The notes under the pieces are model-generated. The model ran no database searches and was not told the origin of the DNA. It saw nothing but the letters and a program-made list of their open reading frames with translations. Shown piece by piece: positions 1 through 5,640 of a DNA stretch of 5,956 nucleotides. Each line of letters starts with the position of its first letter. Position 1 is the first letter of the stretch. The DNA lies in NCBI GenBank assembly GCA_003023245.1, contig PXTR01000109.1:1-5956 (forward strand), read 5' to 3'. The DNA comes from Bacteroidetes bacterium QS_8_68_15. Lineage in GTDB: Bacteria; Bacteroidota; Rhodothermia; Rhodothermales; Salinibacteraceae. The translations under genes and the position numbers were made by a program.

Positions 1-1213
1 ACGCCGACACCTGATCGGCCGGGGCCGGGCGTCCGTGCGGCGGCTCGAAGGCCACGGCCAGCCCTTCAACCAGGCCCACTGAGCGCGAGGCGTTCAGCAC
101 CGGCAGCCCAAATTCGCGCGAGAAGGTGTGCACCAGCTCGTGGCCGAAGCTCTCCGCATAGGCGCTCTGCAGGAGATGCACCTGCGGGCGATCCAGCCAC
201 ACCGGGGCCACGCTCGTCTCACGCGCACCGGTGAGGCGGGCCTTGGTCTCTTCGTCGGGATAGAGGTAGCTGGCGATGCGCTCGCCTGCGGGGGGAGCGG
301 CGCCGAGGCGCTTTTCGAGGCGATGATAGTGCCACTCATGATCTTCGGCGAGGCGGTCGACCTGCTTTTCCGAGAGCGCCCCAGGATCGTAGTACAGGTC
401 GAAGTGCGCGGTGCGCCGGTGCCCGCCGAGCACCTCCTGCGTGTACCACGCCGGCGTGTTGAAGCCGAGCCGGGCGCTGTTGAGATAGGCGGTGGCGATG
501 AGCGCGGCGGCGAGGACGACGGCTGTTTGGTAGATGGGGAATGGGGAACGGGGGATGGTTTTCCACCGCGTCCCCTCGTTTCGTTGCGCAACGTTCGCTC
601 CTTCATTCGTGCGCGCCATTTTTCCGGCGCTCCAGAACAGCAGGGCCCAGAGGAGCGTGAGCGCACGGTACGCAAACAGGCCGGGGCGCAGCGCCAGCTC
701 ACGGTCGTAGATGGGGCCGAGGACGCCGCCGAAGAGGTGGTTGTAGGTGTAAAACTGCGGGTGCAGCCCCAGGTCGTAGAGCGGCCCGCCGAGGCCGACG
801 GCCAGCCCGGCGAGCACCAGCGTCGCACGGGGGTGACGGACGCCGGCGCCGGTGAGCGCGTAGGCCCCTCCCACGGCGAAGGCGACCGTCACCGGCGGCA
901 TGACGGCGAAGAGCAGCAGGCCGCGCGCGTAGTCGCACTGCGGGCGCCACAGCGCCGTCGCCGTCAGCAGCAGGAGCGGCACGAGCAGCAGCGCCTCCTG
1001 CGCCGCCAGAGCGCGCGCGAACGAGCGCTCCTTTCGCCGAAACGCCGCGACCGCCGCCGGGCCGCTCACAAAAAACGCCACCGCCGACACGACCGCCGCC
1101 GCCTCGACGTGCACCCGCCCCAGCAGCGACACGGGCCCGAGCGCCAGCGACAGGAGGGCGTACGCTGTCGTCGCGCGCCAGTGGCGCCTGGCAAAGCGAC
1201 GAAGCCGCTTCAC
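1..1213 (-). CDS. Polytopic membrane protein with C-terminal HExxH zinc metallopeptidase domain (partial, 3' end outside window)
   Basis: Reading the minus strand from a GTG at 1213 gives 404 uninterrupted codons running off the window edge. The N-terminal half is hydrophobic, with about seven likely membrane segments (near residues 14-32, 37-58, 73-89, 97-120, 129-148, 182-197 and 229-245) after a basic start, VKRLRRFARRHW. The remainder is soluble and carries HELVH at 358-362 followed by LVEGLAVAFE, whose Glu383 lies 21 residues after His362. HExxH plus a downstream E in an EGLA context is the gluzincin pattern of MA-clan 'peptidase MA-like' domains: two His and one Glu bind zinc and Glu359 is catalytic. 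Metal-dependent proteolysis at the membrane is therefore inferred; the substrate is unknown. The frame opens after a TAG upstream and contains no ATG before residue 105, so GTG is the best start. No Shine-Dalgarno is seen. The loop at about 200-229, between the last two membrane segments, is low in complexity and partly encoded by a heptamer repeat. Confidence 0.82.
   Translation of the reverse strand, partial: MKRLRRFARRHWRATTAYALLSLALGPVSLLGRVHVEAAAVVSAVAFFVSGPAAVAAFRRKERSFARALAAQEALLLVPLLLLTATALWRPQCDYARGLLLFAVMPPVTVAFAVGGAYALTGAGVRHPRATLVLAGLAVGLGGPLYDLGLHPQFYTYNHLFGGVLGPIYDRELALRPGLFAYRALTLLWALLFWSAGKMARTNEGANVAQRNEGTRWKTIPRSPFPIYQTAVVLAAALIATAYLNSARLGFNTPAWYTQEVLGGHRRTAHFDLYYDPGALSEKQVDRLAEDHEWHYHRLEKRLGAAPPAGERIASYLYPDEETKARLTGARETSVAPVWLDRPQVHLLQSAYAESFGHELVHTFSREFGLPVLNASRSVGLVEGLAVAFEPPHGRPAPADQVSA
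534..554. repeat. Heptamer tandem repeat inside the peptidase gene
   Basis: Three consecutive 7-bp units are seen on the plus strand: ATGGGGA, ATGGGGA, ACGGGGG, followed by a partial ATGG. The array lies within the metallopeptidase gene, covers roughly residues 220-227, and on the coding strand encodes the stretch IPRSPFPI in the loop before the last membrane segment. A 12-bp perfect palindrome, CGTTGCGCAACG, lies nearby at 582-593 and affects the same loop. The frame stays open across both. Confidence 0.65.
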
Positions 1214-1229
1214 CGAATGGTGCGGATAA

Positions 1230-1257
1230 CGTGACTCGTGACGCGTGATGCGTGAGG
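1230..1257. repeat. Degenerate heptamer array, copy A (four units)
   Basis: Four adjacent 7-bp units on the plus strand: CGTGACT, CGTGACG, CGTGATG, CGTGAGG. The array lies 16 bp upstream of the GTG start of the metallopeptidase gene, so it probably falls in its leader. The last two units form a 14-bp exact inverted match to the array at 1355-1396. Confidence 0.75.
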
Positions 1258-1354
1258 CTGCTTTCTACCGGCGCTGAAAGAAAATTCATAAGGGTAACAC
1301 GGCCAGACCGGCTTCCGTCGGCGAAATTCTACGAGAAGCGATTCGGACTACGGT
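1258..1354 (-). promoter_or_regulatory. 97-bp spacer between inverted heptamer arrays; probable promoter region of the metallopeptidase gene
   Basis: This is the only unique sequence between the outer-membrane protein gene and the metallopeptidase gene. It holds an AT-richer patch near 1280-1300, and on the minus strand TTATGAAT (about 1286-1293) is a possible -10 element. I find no convincing -35 or Bacteroidota -33 box, so the exact promoter is not located. An ATG at 1289 opens a different frame that continues to 699 but does not encode the membrane/peptidase protein. Confidence 0.3.
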
Positions 1355-1396
1355 CCTCACGCATCACGTTTTACGCATCACGCTTTACGCATCACG
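1355..1396. repeat. Degenerate heptamer array, copy B (six units, inverted relative to copy A)
   Basis: Read on the minus strand this is six adjacent 7-bp units: CGTGATG, CGTAAAG, CGTGATG, CGTAAAA, CGTGATG, CGTGAGG. On the plus strand it appears as a 14-bp period in which ACGCATCACG recurs at 1359, 1373 and 1387. Its last two units (CCTCACGCATCACG at 1355-1368 on the plus strand) are the exact reverse complement of 1244-1257. It lies between the stop of the outer-membrane protein gene and the metallopeptidase gene. Such heptamers resemble short tandemly repeated repetitive sequences known from other bacteria; no function can be assigned. Confidence 0.8.
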
Positions 1397-1452
1397 CGCT
1401 CGCCGACCGGCTATGCCACTGATTGCAACCGCCCCCCGACGATCGGGATGAC

Positions 1453-2457
1453 TCAGAGGAAAACAAACGTCACCCCGACGGAGAGGATTTCCTTGACCTG
1501 CAACTCGTCGCTGATGTCGCGGTCGTAGAGCGTGGTCAGCTCGAAGTCCACCCCGAGCCAGTCGTTGACGTCCATCGCCACGATGTTCTCGAAGGTGGTG
1601 TCGGGCCACTCGTCGGTCCCGCTGACGGCGTAGAAGAGGCCGAGGGTGGACGTGTAGCGCACGTTTTCGAAAATCAGGCGGTCGAACTCCGTCGTCGATG
1701 ACAGGCCCGCTTCGATGCGCGCCTGATCGCTGAGCGGCAGCCCGTAGACCGGACGCAGGCGCTCGATGGACACGATCGTCTGCTTCGAGGCCAGCCCGAC
1801 GCGCTGCGTAAACCACGGGCGCGGGTCGTAGGTCAGCCCGACGGTCTGCTTAAAGATACCCGGATTCATAAAGCCCGACACTTTCACCGGCAGGCTCCGC
1901 GCGCCCGCCCCGTCCGGCAGCGCGAGTTCGGGCGGCACCTCGTCGTAATTGAAGCCGGAGGCGAACTGCGAGCGCGCCGTGGCCGCGACGGTCGGGTTGA
2001 ACCGGCGAAAGAAGCCGGCGCCCTCGTGCTGCACGGCCGCCCCGAGCTCGATCAGGTCGTCGGCCTTGCGCAGGGCGCGCTCCCCCTGCTGGATGAAGCC
2101 GAACGAGAGGCGCAGGTCGTAGGTTTGCTCCAGATAGCGCGTGACGCGGTTGGCCTTACCATTGACGCCGGTGGTGAGCGCCAGCGTGCTGATGCCGCCT
2201 TCCGTCCAGTTGGCATAAGCCGCCTGCGAGCCGCTGAGCTTCGAGGAGAGCGTCAGATCCCACGCGCTTAGCGAGTCGGCGTCCGAATCCGGGGCGGGCG
2301 CGTCCGCCTCCTGTGCACGCGACGCACGGGGAGCGGCCAGCAGCAGCACCGCCAGCAGCCCCGCGCCGAGCGCGCGCCACAGCAACGACCGCGGCCGCCG
2401 AAGCGACCGACGCGAAAACGCCTTTCGCCCGCGGCGGCGGACGACCCCGAACATCAT
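1453..2457 (-). CDS. DUF3078-family outer-membrane beta-barrel protein
   Basis: This encodes a 334-residue exported protein of the DUF3078 type found in Bacteroidota. A basic n-region (RRRGRK, RRSLRRPR) precedes a hydrophobic core, LLAVLLLAA, and an Ala-x-Ala-like site, ASRA/QE, so signal peptidase I cleavage near residues 48-49 is likely. The mature part starts with an acidic linker, then shows family features: NWTEGG near the start of the barrel, a charged RKADDLIELG strand, FASGFNY, GFMNPGIFK followed by GLTYDP, and VNDWLG with LTTLYD near the end. It ends in alternating hydrophobics (VGVTFVFL), as expected for an outer-membrane strand. The function of DUF3078 is not known. The frame is open back to a GTG at 2544, but that start and the ATG at 2499 lie before or within a terminator hairpin, so ATG 2457 (or the adjacent ATG 2454) is preferred. 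No good Shine-Dalgarno is visible. A small GC hairpin without a T-tract (1435-1447) follows the stop. Confidence 0.87.
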   Translation of the reverse strand: MMFGVVRRRGRKAFSRRSLRRPRSLLWRALGAGLLAVLLLAAPRASRAQEADAPAPDSDADSLSAWDLTLSSKLSGSQAAYANWTEGGISTLALTTGVNGKANRVTRYLEQTYDLRLSFGFIQQGERALRKADDLIELGAAVQHEGAGFFRRFNPTVAATARSQFASGFNYDEVPPELALPDGAGARSLPVKVSGFMNPGIFKQTVGLTYDPRPWFTQRVGLASKQTIVSIERLRPVYGLPLSDQARIEAGLSSTTEFDRLIFENVRYTSTLGLFYAVSGTDEWPDTTFENIVAMDVNDWLGVDFELTTLYDRDISDELQVKEILSVGVTFVFL

Positions 2458-2487
2458 GCTGCTCATACTACCGAGAAGGGGCCACGC

Positions 2488-2521
2488 AAAAAAGGCCATG
2501 CCTCGTCGGAAGCATGACCTT
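2488..2521 (-). terminator. Rho-independent terminator of the mini-histone gene
   Basis: On the minus strand a 13-bp stem (AAGGTCATGCTTC paired with GAGGCATGGCCTT, two G-U pairs) closes a CGAC loop and runs directly into six T residues (2488-2493). It lies 44 bp after the mini-histone stop codon. The opposite strand has no matching T-tract, so it acts in the minus direction only. It ends about 30 bp before the next gene's probable start. Confidence 0.85.
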
Positions 2522-2565
2522 CTGTGCGAGCGTTCGTCGATCACGTACTACGAACGGCGCCGTCC

Positions 2566-2784
2566 TTACAGCTCCTCGTTTTTGATGCGCTGAATCTCCT
2601 TGCGCATGTCGAGCGCGAGATTCCGGATTTTCTGCAATCCCTTGCGGGCGCGTGTGCCGGCGGCTTTGTTGCCCTTGTCGAAGAAGTCCTTGATGTCCTC
2701 TTGCAGGTTGCCGTCCCGGTCGTCGTCGCCAGTGACCAGGTCGTGCAGCTTGGCGTATTCGTCGTCTCCGCTGTAGTTGCTCAT
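2566..2784 (-). CDS. Hc1-like (histone H1-like) small nucleoid protein
   Basis: This encodes a 72-residue protein. Residues 37-64 carry KGNKAAGTRARKGLQKIRN followed by LALDMRKEI, matching the core of the Hc1 histone H1-like family (chlamydial Hc1 has KGNKAAAQRVR and a similar downstream helix). The family is known for DNA binding and nucleoid compaction in Chlamydia, and short versions are common in Bacteroidota. This one has only the core: there is no Lys/Ala-rich C-terminal tail, and it has instead an acidic N-terminal segment (about residues 7-36, with DDE and DDDRD). By my count there are 16 acidic and 14 basic residues, so the net charge is near zero or slightly negative. The ATG at 2784 is chosen because GGAG lies six bases upstream and homology starts shortly after; an upstream in-frame extension to 2883 would run through the promoter. 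Promoter and terminator indicate a single-gene unit. Confidence 0.87.
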   Translation of the reverse strand: MSNYSGDDEYAKLHDLVTGDDDRDGNLQEDIKDFFDKGNKAAGTRARKGLQKIRNLALDMRKEIQRIKNEEL

Positions 2785-2790
2785 GGGTCG

Positions 2791-2794
2791 CTCC
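2791..2794 (-). promoter_or_regulatory. Ribosome binding site of the mini-histone gene
   Basis: GGAG on the minus strand lies six bases before ATG 2784. It decides in favour of this start over the longer open frame beginning upstream. It is the only clear Shine-Dalgarno sequence in the window, fitting a highly expressed small protein. Confidence 0.6.
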
Positions 2795-2857
2795 GTGGGA
2801 AGGGGTAAGGAAAAGATCGTATGAGAAAGACGGAGGTCTGTCCGTGCAGCGAAGAAC

Positions 2858-2883
2858 TTAATACGCCTCGAAGGGCCTGTCAA
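2858..2883 (-). promoter_or_regulatory. Candidate sigma-70-type promoter of the mini-histone gene
   Basis: The minus strand has a perfect -35 consensus TTGACA (2878-2883). An AT-rich element TATTAA (2858-2863) lies 14 bp downstream; shifting to TTAAGT or TAAGTT gives 16-17 bp spacing with a poorer -10. The predicted start would leave a leader of about 65-70 nt. The -35 is convincing, but the exact -10 is not fixed. Confidence 0.5.
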
Positions 2884-2950
2884 GCGCCCAAACCGCTTTT
2901 TCGGCTTTTTGCCAGCCTTTTTTGTGATGCTTTCGTGTACTTTTGGGCGC
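2884..2950. repeat. Inverted repeat after the kinase-like gene (possible 3' structure)
   Basis: GCGCCCAAA (2884-2892) and TTTGGGCGC (2942-2950) form a 9-bp perfect inverted repeat around 49 bp with several A/T runs and a smaller GGC/GCC hairpin. It lies just after the stop of the kinase-like gene and abuts the -35 of the mini-histone promoter. The minus strand has no T-tract after the structure, so it is not a standard intrinsic terminator; a role as a 3' stem that limits read-through is only a guess. Confidence 0.4.
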
Positions 2951-2964
2951 GAGGCGGCCTTCGG

Positions 2965-3681
2965 CTACTCCTCGGCCCGCACCGGGGCCCCCTGCGGCCC
3001 GCCTTCGGCGAAGAGGCCGTCCAGGTCAGTGAGCAGGACGCGACCGCCTGCGCGGGCCTCGGCAACGCGGCGCACGACCGCCGGCTCGGGGAGCCCGTCG
3101 TCGCCGGGCAACGCATCGAGAGCGAGCGGGCCGCCGGGCCGCTCGCCCGTGACCAGGAAGCACATCTTCACGTCGAACGCCTCGGAAAGGGCCTCCGCCA
3201 GCGCGACGGCCGCGCGGTCGGGCGCCACCTCTTCGGCGCGCTCCGGCCCCTCTGCCAGCGCCGAAACGACCGGCACGACGCGCATCTTGACGAGGTCCTC
3301 CACCCAGCCGAGCGCCCCGGCCGTCACGTCGCCCGCCGCGTCGCAGCGCAGCAGGCCGCGGTCGGCGCCCTGAAGCCCCACGACGGACACCTCCTCTTCG
3401 GTGAAGAGCGCGACGAGTTCCTGGTTGGCCTCGCGGGCGGCGCGTTCGGCGAGGGCCGCCTGGCGCGGCGTCTCCGTCTGCACCACGCCGCCCGCGTCGC
3501 GCTCAGGGAAGAGGCCCTCCGCTTCGAGGGTGCGCTCCAGCTTTTCGCCGGCCCCGTGCAGGAGAAGCGCCGGCGGCTCACCGGGCGTCGTGCGGGCGAA
3601 GCGCTGCGCCAGTTCCTTTTGAAACAGCGGGTCGCCCTGGTGGTAGCGGTCGAGGTAGATCAGGTGAAGCGGTGGGGTCAC
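2965..3681 (-). CDS. Divergent acetylglutamate-kinase-like protein (amino acid kinase fold)
   Basis: This encodes 238 residues starting at GTG 3681. The order of motifs follows acetylglutamate kinase (ArgB), which phosphorylates N-acetylglutamate in arginine synthesis: LLHGAGEKL (40-48, compare VHGGG), NQELVALF (86-93, compare the VNxxLV helix), VVGLQGADRGLL (100-111, compare AVGLSGxDG), PVVSAL (137-142), APDRAAVALAEAL (153-165, compare the NAD-x-AA segment), CFLVTG (174-179) and LLTDLDGLF (216-224). Key positions differ. The N-terminal phosphate-binding K-x-GG is replaced by YLDRYHQGD, HGGG reads HGAG, and the Asn of NAD is Pro. The protein is shorter than usual ArgB (about 260-300). It may act on another substrate, as some Bacteroidota ArgB relatives do, or be inactive. 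Its GTG overlaps the TGA of the dehydrogenase frame by 4 bp, suggesting co-transcription and perhaps coupled translation. No Shine-Dalgarno is evident. Confidence 0.68.
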   Translation of the reverse strand: MTPPLHLIYLDRYHQGDPLFQKELAQRFARTTPGEPPALLLHGAGEKLERTLEAEGLFPERDAGGVVQTETPRQAALAERAAREANQELVALFTEEEVSVVGLQGADRGLLRCDAAGDVTAGALGWVEDLVKMRVVPVVSALAEGPERAEEVAPDRAAVALAEALSEAFDVKMCFLVTGERPGGPLALDALPGDDGLPEPAVVRRVAEARAGGRVLLTDLDGLFAEGGPQGAPVRAEE

Positions 3682-5342
3682 GGACCACGGAGCAGTTGTG
3701 AAAGGAGTCGCCTACCCCCGTTTATGTGCCAAAAGACCTCTGCACGTTCCCGAAGCCGTACCCGGCGACGGAGAACCGGCCGCTTCCGTATCCTCCCCTT
3801 TTTGCAAGGCTCATGTCGGCTTCCGGATGAGAAGGTCTGCCCTGAATTTTTTGCGGAAGTCGTTTCTTTGCCGGCCCTGCGCTGGGTCCGTTCCATTCCG
3901 TGGCGCGCGGTACTGACGCGCACGGGCAGCGGGACGTGCGACAATGCGTTTCGCGCGTCCACGACGGCGGGGGCGTGTTCGGCGATATCGCTGTACGGGA
4001 AGGCGCTGTGGTCCGTCAGCACGACGCTCACGTGATGCTCGCGCAGCGCCTCTTCTGAGAGAGGCGTCGATTCCATGCCCGGCACGTCCGCGTTGCCGGC
4101 GTGCGGCGTACCGTTTCCGAAGGCCGGCACGTGGGGATCGCTGTACTGCACCGCCCCGACCCCCTCTTTTCGAAGCAACTCAACGACCTTGTAGGCCGGC
4201 GAATTGCGCGTGTCGCCCACGTCTTTTTTAAAGGCGACTCCCAGCAGCAACACCCTCGCCTCCGCCAGGCGCACAGGCTGCTCAGCGACGGCTCGCACGA
4301 CTGCGTCAGCCACGTAGTGGGGCATCTCCTCATTGACGCGCGCGGAGAGCGTGATGAAGCTCGTCTCGAAGTCGTGCCTGCGCGCAAGCCACGACAGGTA
4401 ATACGGGTCGATGGGAATGCAGTGCCCCCCAAGGCCCGGCCCCGGGTAGAACGGCATGAAGCCGAACGGTTTGCTCGCGGCCGCCTCCACGACCTCCCAC
4501 ACGGAAATCCCGCCCATGCGGTCGCAAAGCTGCGCCATTTCGTTTACGAGCGCGATGTTGACGGACCGGAAAATGTTCTCCAGCAGCTTCTCCATCTCCC
4601 CGACCTTCGGGCTGGAAACGGGGTGCACCTCCCCCACGATCTGCTCGGTCGCCCGGCTCGCCAGCTCAGTGCACGCTTTCGAGACGCCCCCCACGACGAC
4701 CGGTGTGTTCGCCGTCGTAAATTGCTCGTTGCCGGGGTCGATGCGCTCGGGGCTGAACGCCAGGAAGTAGTCCCTGCCGACCTGCAAATCCTCTTTCGAA
4801 GCCGCCTCTTCGAGAATCGGCTGCACCAGACCCTCGGTGGTGTCGGGGTACGTCGTGCTCTTCACGATGACGAGCTGGCCGGACCGCACGTGCTCGGCAA
4901 TCGAGCGCGCGGCGGCTTCGATGTACGAGGTGTCTGGATCCTTGTGCGGCGTGACGGGCGTAGGCACACACACGAAAAACACGTCCACCTTGCCGGCCCG
5001 CTCGAACGTGCTCGTTGCTTCGAGCCGTTCGTTTTCGACGACCTGGGCCACATCCTCGTCGGCTACATCGTCGATGTAGTTCTCCCCGGCATCGAGCTGC
5101 GAGATGCGTTCCTCATCGAAGTCAAAGCCTATCGCCGAAAATCCGTTCTTGGCATACTCGACGGCCAGCGGCAGCCCCGCGTAGCCCAATCCCACGATTC
5201 CGACCGTAGCACTTTTTTTATCTATTCTTTCGTTCAGAGCGTCTCGCGACGAGACGCCGGTCGCCTGGGAGCGCGCAGCGGCCGGTGAGGAGGATAGCGC
5301 AACGTCGCTTGCTTCGTGGGGAGCACCGTCGGAGGAGGCCAT
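3678..5342 (-). CDS. UDP-N-acetylhexosamine 6-dehydrogenase (nucleotide sugar dehydrogenase, WbpA type) with run-on C terminus
   Basis: This family oxidises the C6 hydroxyl of a UDP-sugar to the carboxylate with two NAD+, feeding uronic-acid sugars into capsule, O-antigen or exopolysaccharide in the cytoplasm. Counting from ATG 5342 (554 residues): the NAD-binding Rossmann motif is VGIVGLGYAGLPLA (47-60), then CVPTP and STTYPDTT (usually STxYPGTT), FLAFSPERIDPGN with Glu199, EKLLENIFRSVNIALVNE with Lys252 and Asn256, KPFGFMPFYPGPGLGGH followed by catalytic Cys308 in CIPIDP (Asp312), and the C-terminal domain with AFKKDVGDTRNSPA and VLTDHSAFPY. The KPFGFMPFYPGPGLGGHC block points to the WbpA (UDP-GlcNAc) branch rather than UDP-glucose dehydrogenase. 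The family normally ends soon after VVDARNAL (Asn465); here about 85 more residues follow, very basic and with atypical codons. The frame is open upstream to 5639, but that part is transposase debris. A promoter just upstream supports 5342. Confidence 0.9.
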   Translation of the reverse strand: MASSDGAPHEASDVALSSSPAAARSQATGVSSRDALNERIDKKSATVGIVGLGYAGLPLAVEYAKNGFSAIGFDFDEERISQLDAGENYIDDVADEDVAQVVENERLEATSTFERAGKVDVFFVCVPTPVTPHKDPDTSYIEAAARSIAEHVRSGQLVIVKSTTYPDTTEGLVQPILEEAASKEDLQVGRDYFLAFSPERIDPGNEQFTTANTPVVVGGVSKACTELASRATEQIVGEVHPVSSPKVGEMEKLLENIFRSVNIALVNEMAQLCDRMGGISVWEVVEAAASKPFGFMPFYPGPGLGGHCIPIDPYYLSWLARRHDFETSFITLSARVNEEMPHYVADAVVRAVAEQPVRLAEARVLLLGVAFKKDVGDTRNSPAYKVVELLRKEGVGAVQYSDPHVPAFGNGTPHAGNADVPGMESTPLSEEALREHHVSVVLTDHSAFPYSDIAEHAPAVVDARNALSHVPLPVRVSTARHGMERTQRRAGKETTSAKNSGQTFSSGSRHEPCKKGRIRKRPVLRRRVRLRERAEVFWHINGGRRLLSQLLRGP

Positions 5343-5380
5343 ACCGTGAGGGAGAAAGAGTTGAACAGATTCAGGAAAGG

Positions 5381-5408
5381 ATGTTACGAAAACGGCTTTC
5401 AAAAGCAA
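5381..5408 (-). promoter_or_regulatory. Candidate promoter of the dehydrogenase gene
   Basis: On the minus strand TTGCTT (5403-5408) and TAACAT (5381-5386) are spaced by 16 bp, with 3/6 and 4/6 matches to the sigma-70 consensus. It lies in an AT-rich patch and predicts a leader of about 30 nt before ATG 5342. Alternative Bacteroidota-type boxes are not better. Confidence 0.35.
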
Positions 5409-5495
5409 AAAAAGGAGGGATGACGTGGCCTCTTCTATTATCACGATTGCTTGCCCAGGGTCATGCTGGCCATCTCTCCTCTGATAAACGCTGCT

Positions 5496-5640
5496 GATAA
5501 ACTCGCGGTCCGCCACGAACGCACGAATCGTCTCCGTCTCACGCCAACCGCAGGAAGCACTCGAACAGCGCTTTGCGCTACTTCGGTCCCCTGCGAAGTC
5601 AGGACCGTCTTTTTTGTCGTGTAGTGTGCAGAGGATCAAC
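5496..5640 (-). pseudogene. Decayed IS4-type transposase fragment
   Basis: On the minus strand one frame reads CTLHDKKD (near 5610-5635) and, further on, RETETIRAFVADREFI (about 5496-5543). A second frame between them reads KALFECFLRLA. Together they follow the order of IS4-type DDE transposases: an LDKKGNS-like segment, an ER-x-ALLERFLxLFG-like helix, then a hydrophobic strand ending in ADREFIG, which holds a catalytic Asp. The pieces are in different frames and stops interrupt the middle frame, so at least two indels are needed. Nothing recognisable follows ADREFI, and the remaining catalytic residues are absent. This is a non-functional remnant. No terminal inverted repeats or target duplications were found. 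Confidence 0.6.

Noticed and set aside
94..828. Minus-strand frame overlapping the peptidase domain
   Set aside because: It is a Ser/Pro/Arg-rich shadow. The HELVH...EGLA motif is in another minus frame.
128..1234. Long plus-strand open frame (368 codons)
   Set aside because: It is antisense to the membrane metallopeptidase gene. Its translation is rich in R, H, Q and E with no domain, as expected from the opposite strand of GC-rich coding DNA.
699..1289. Minus-strand frame starting with a good ATG at 1289
   Set aside because: It gives a Gly/Arg/Ala-rich composition without membrane segments, while the overlapping frame from GTG 1213 gives clear membrane helices and continues into the peptidase domain.
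1355..1400. CRISPR-like repeats
   Set aside because: The 14-bp period has no unique spacers; the units are contiguous degenerate heptamers.
2893..2926. Plus-strand terminator (GGC/GCC hairpin followed by six T)
   Set aside because: The stem is only about 4 bp and no plus-strand gene precedes it.
2821..4035. Plus-strand frame of 404 codons
   Set aside because: It is antisense to the kinase-like gene and the dehydrogenase tail, with no recognisable domain and shadow-type composition.
4101..5288. Plus-strand frame of 395 codons
   Set aside because: It is antisense to the well-supported dehydrogenase and has no domain or ribosome binding site.
5343..5639. N-terminal extension of the dehydrogenase to TTG 5639
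   Set aside because: These 99 codons show transposase-like debris, not family sequence, and a plausible promoter lies inside them.
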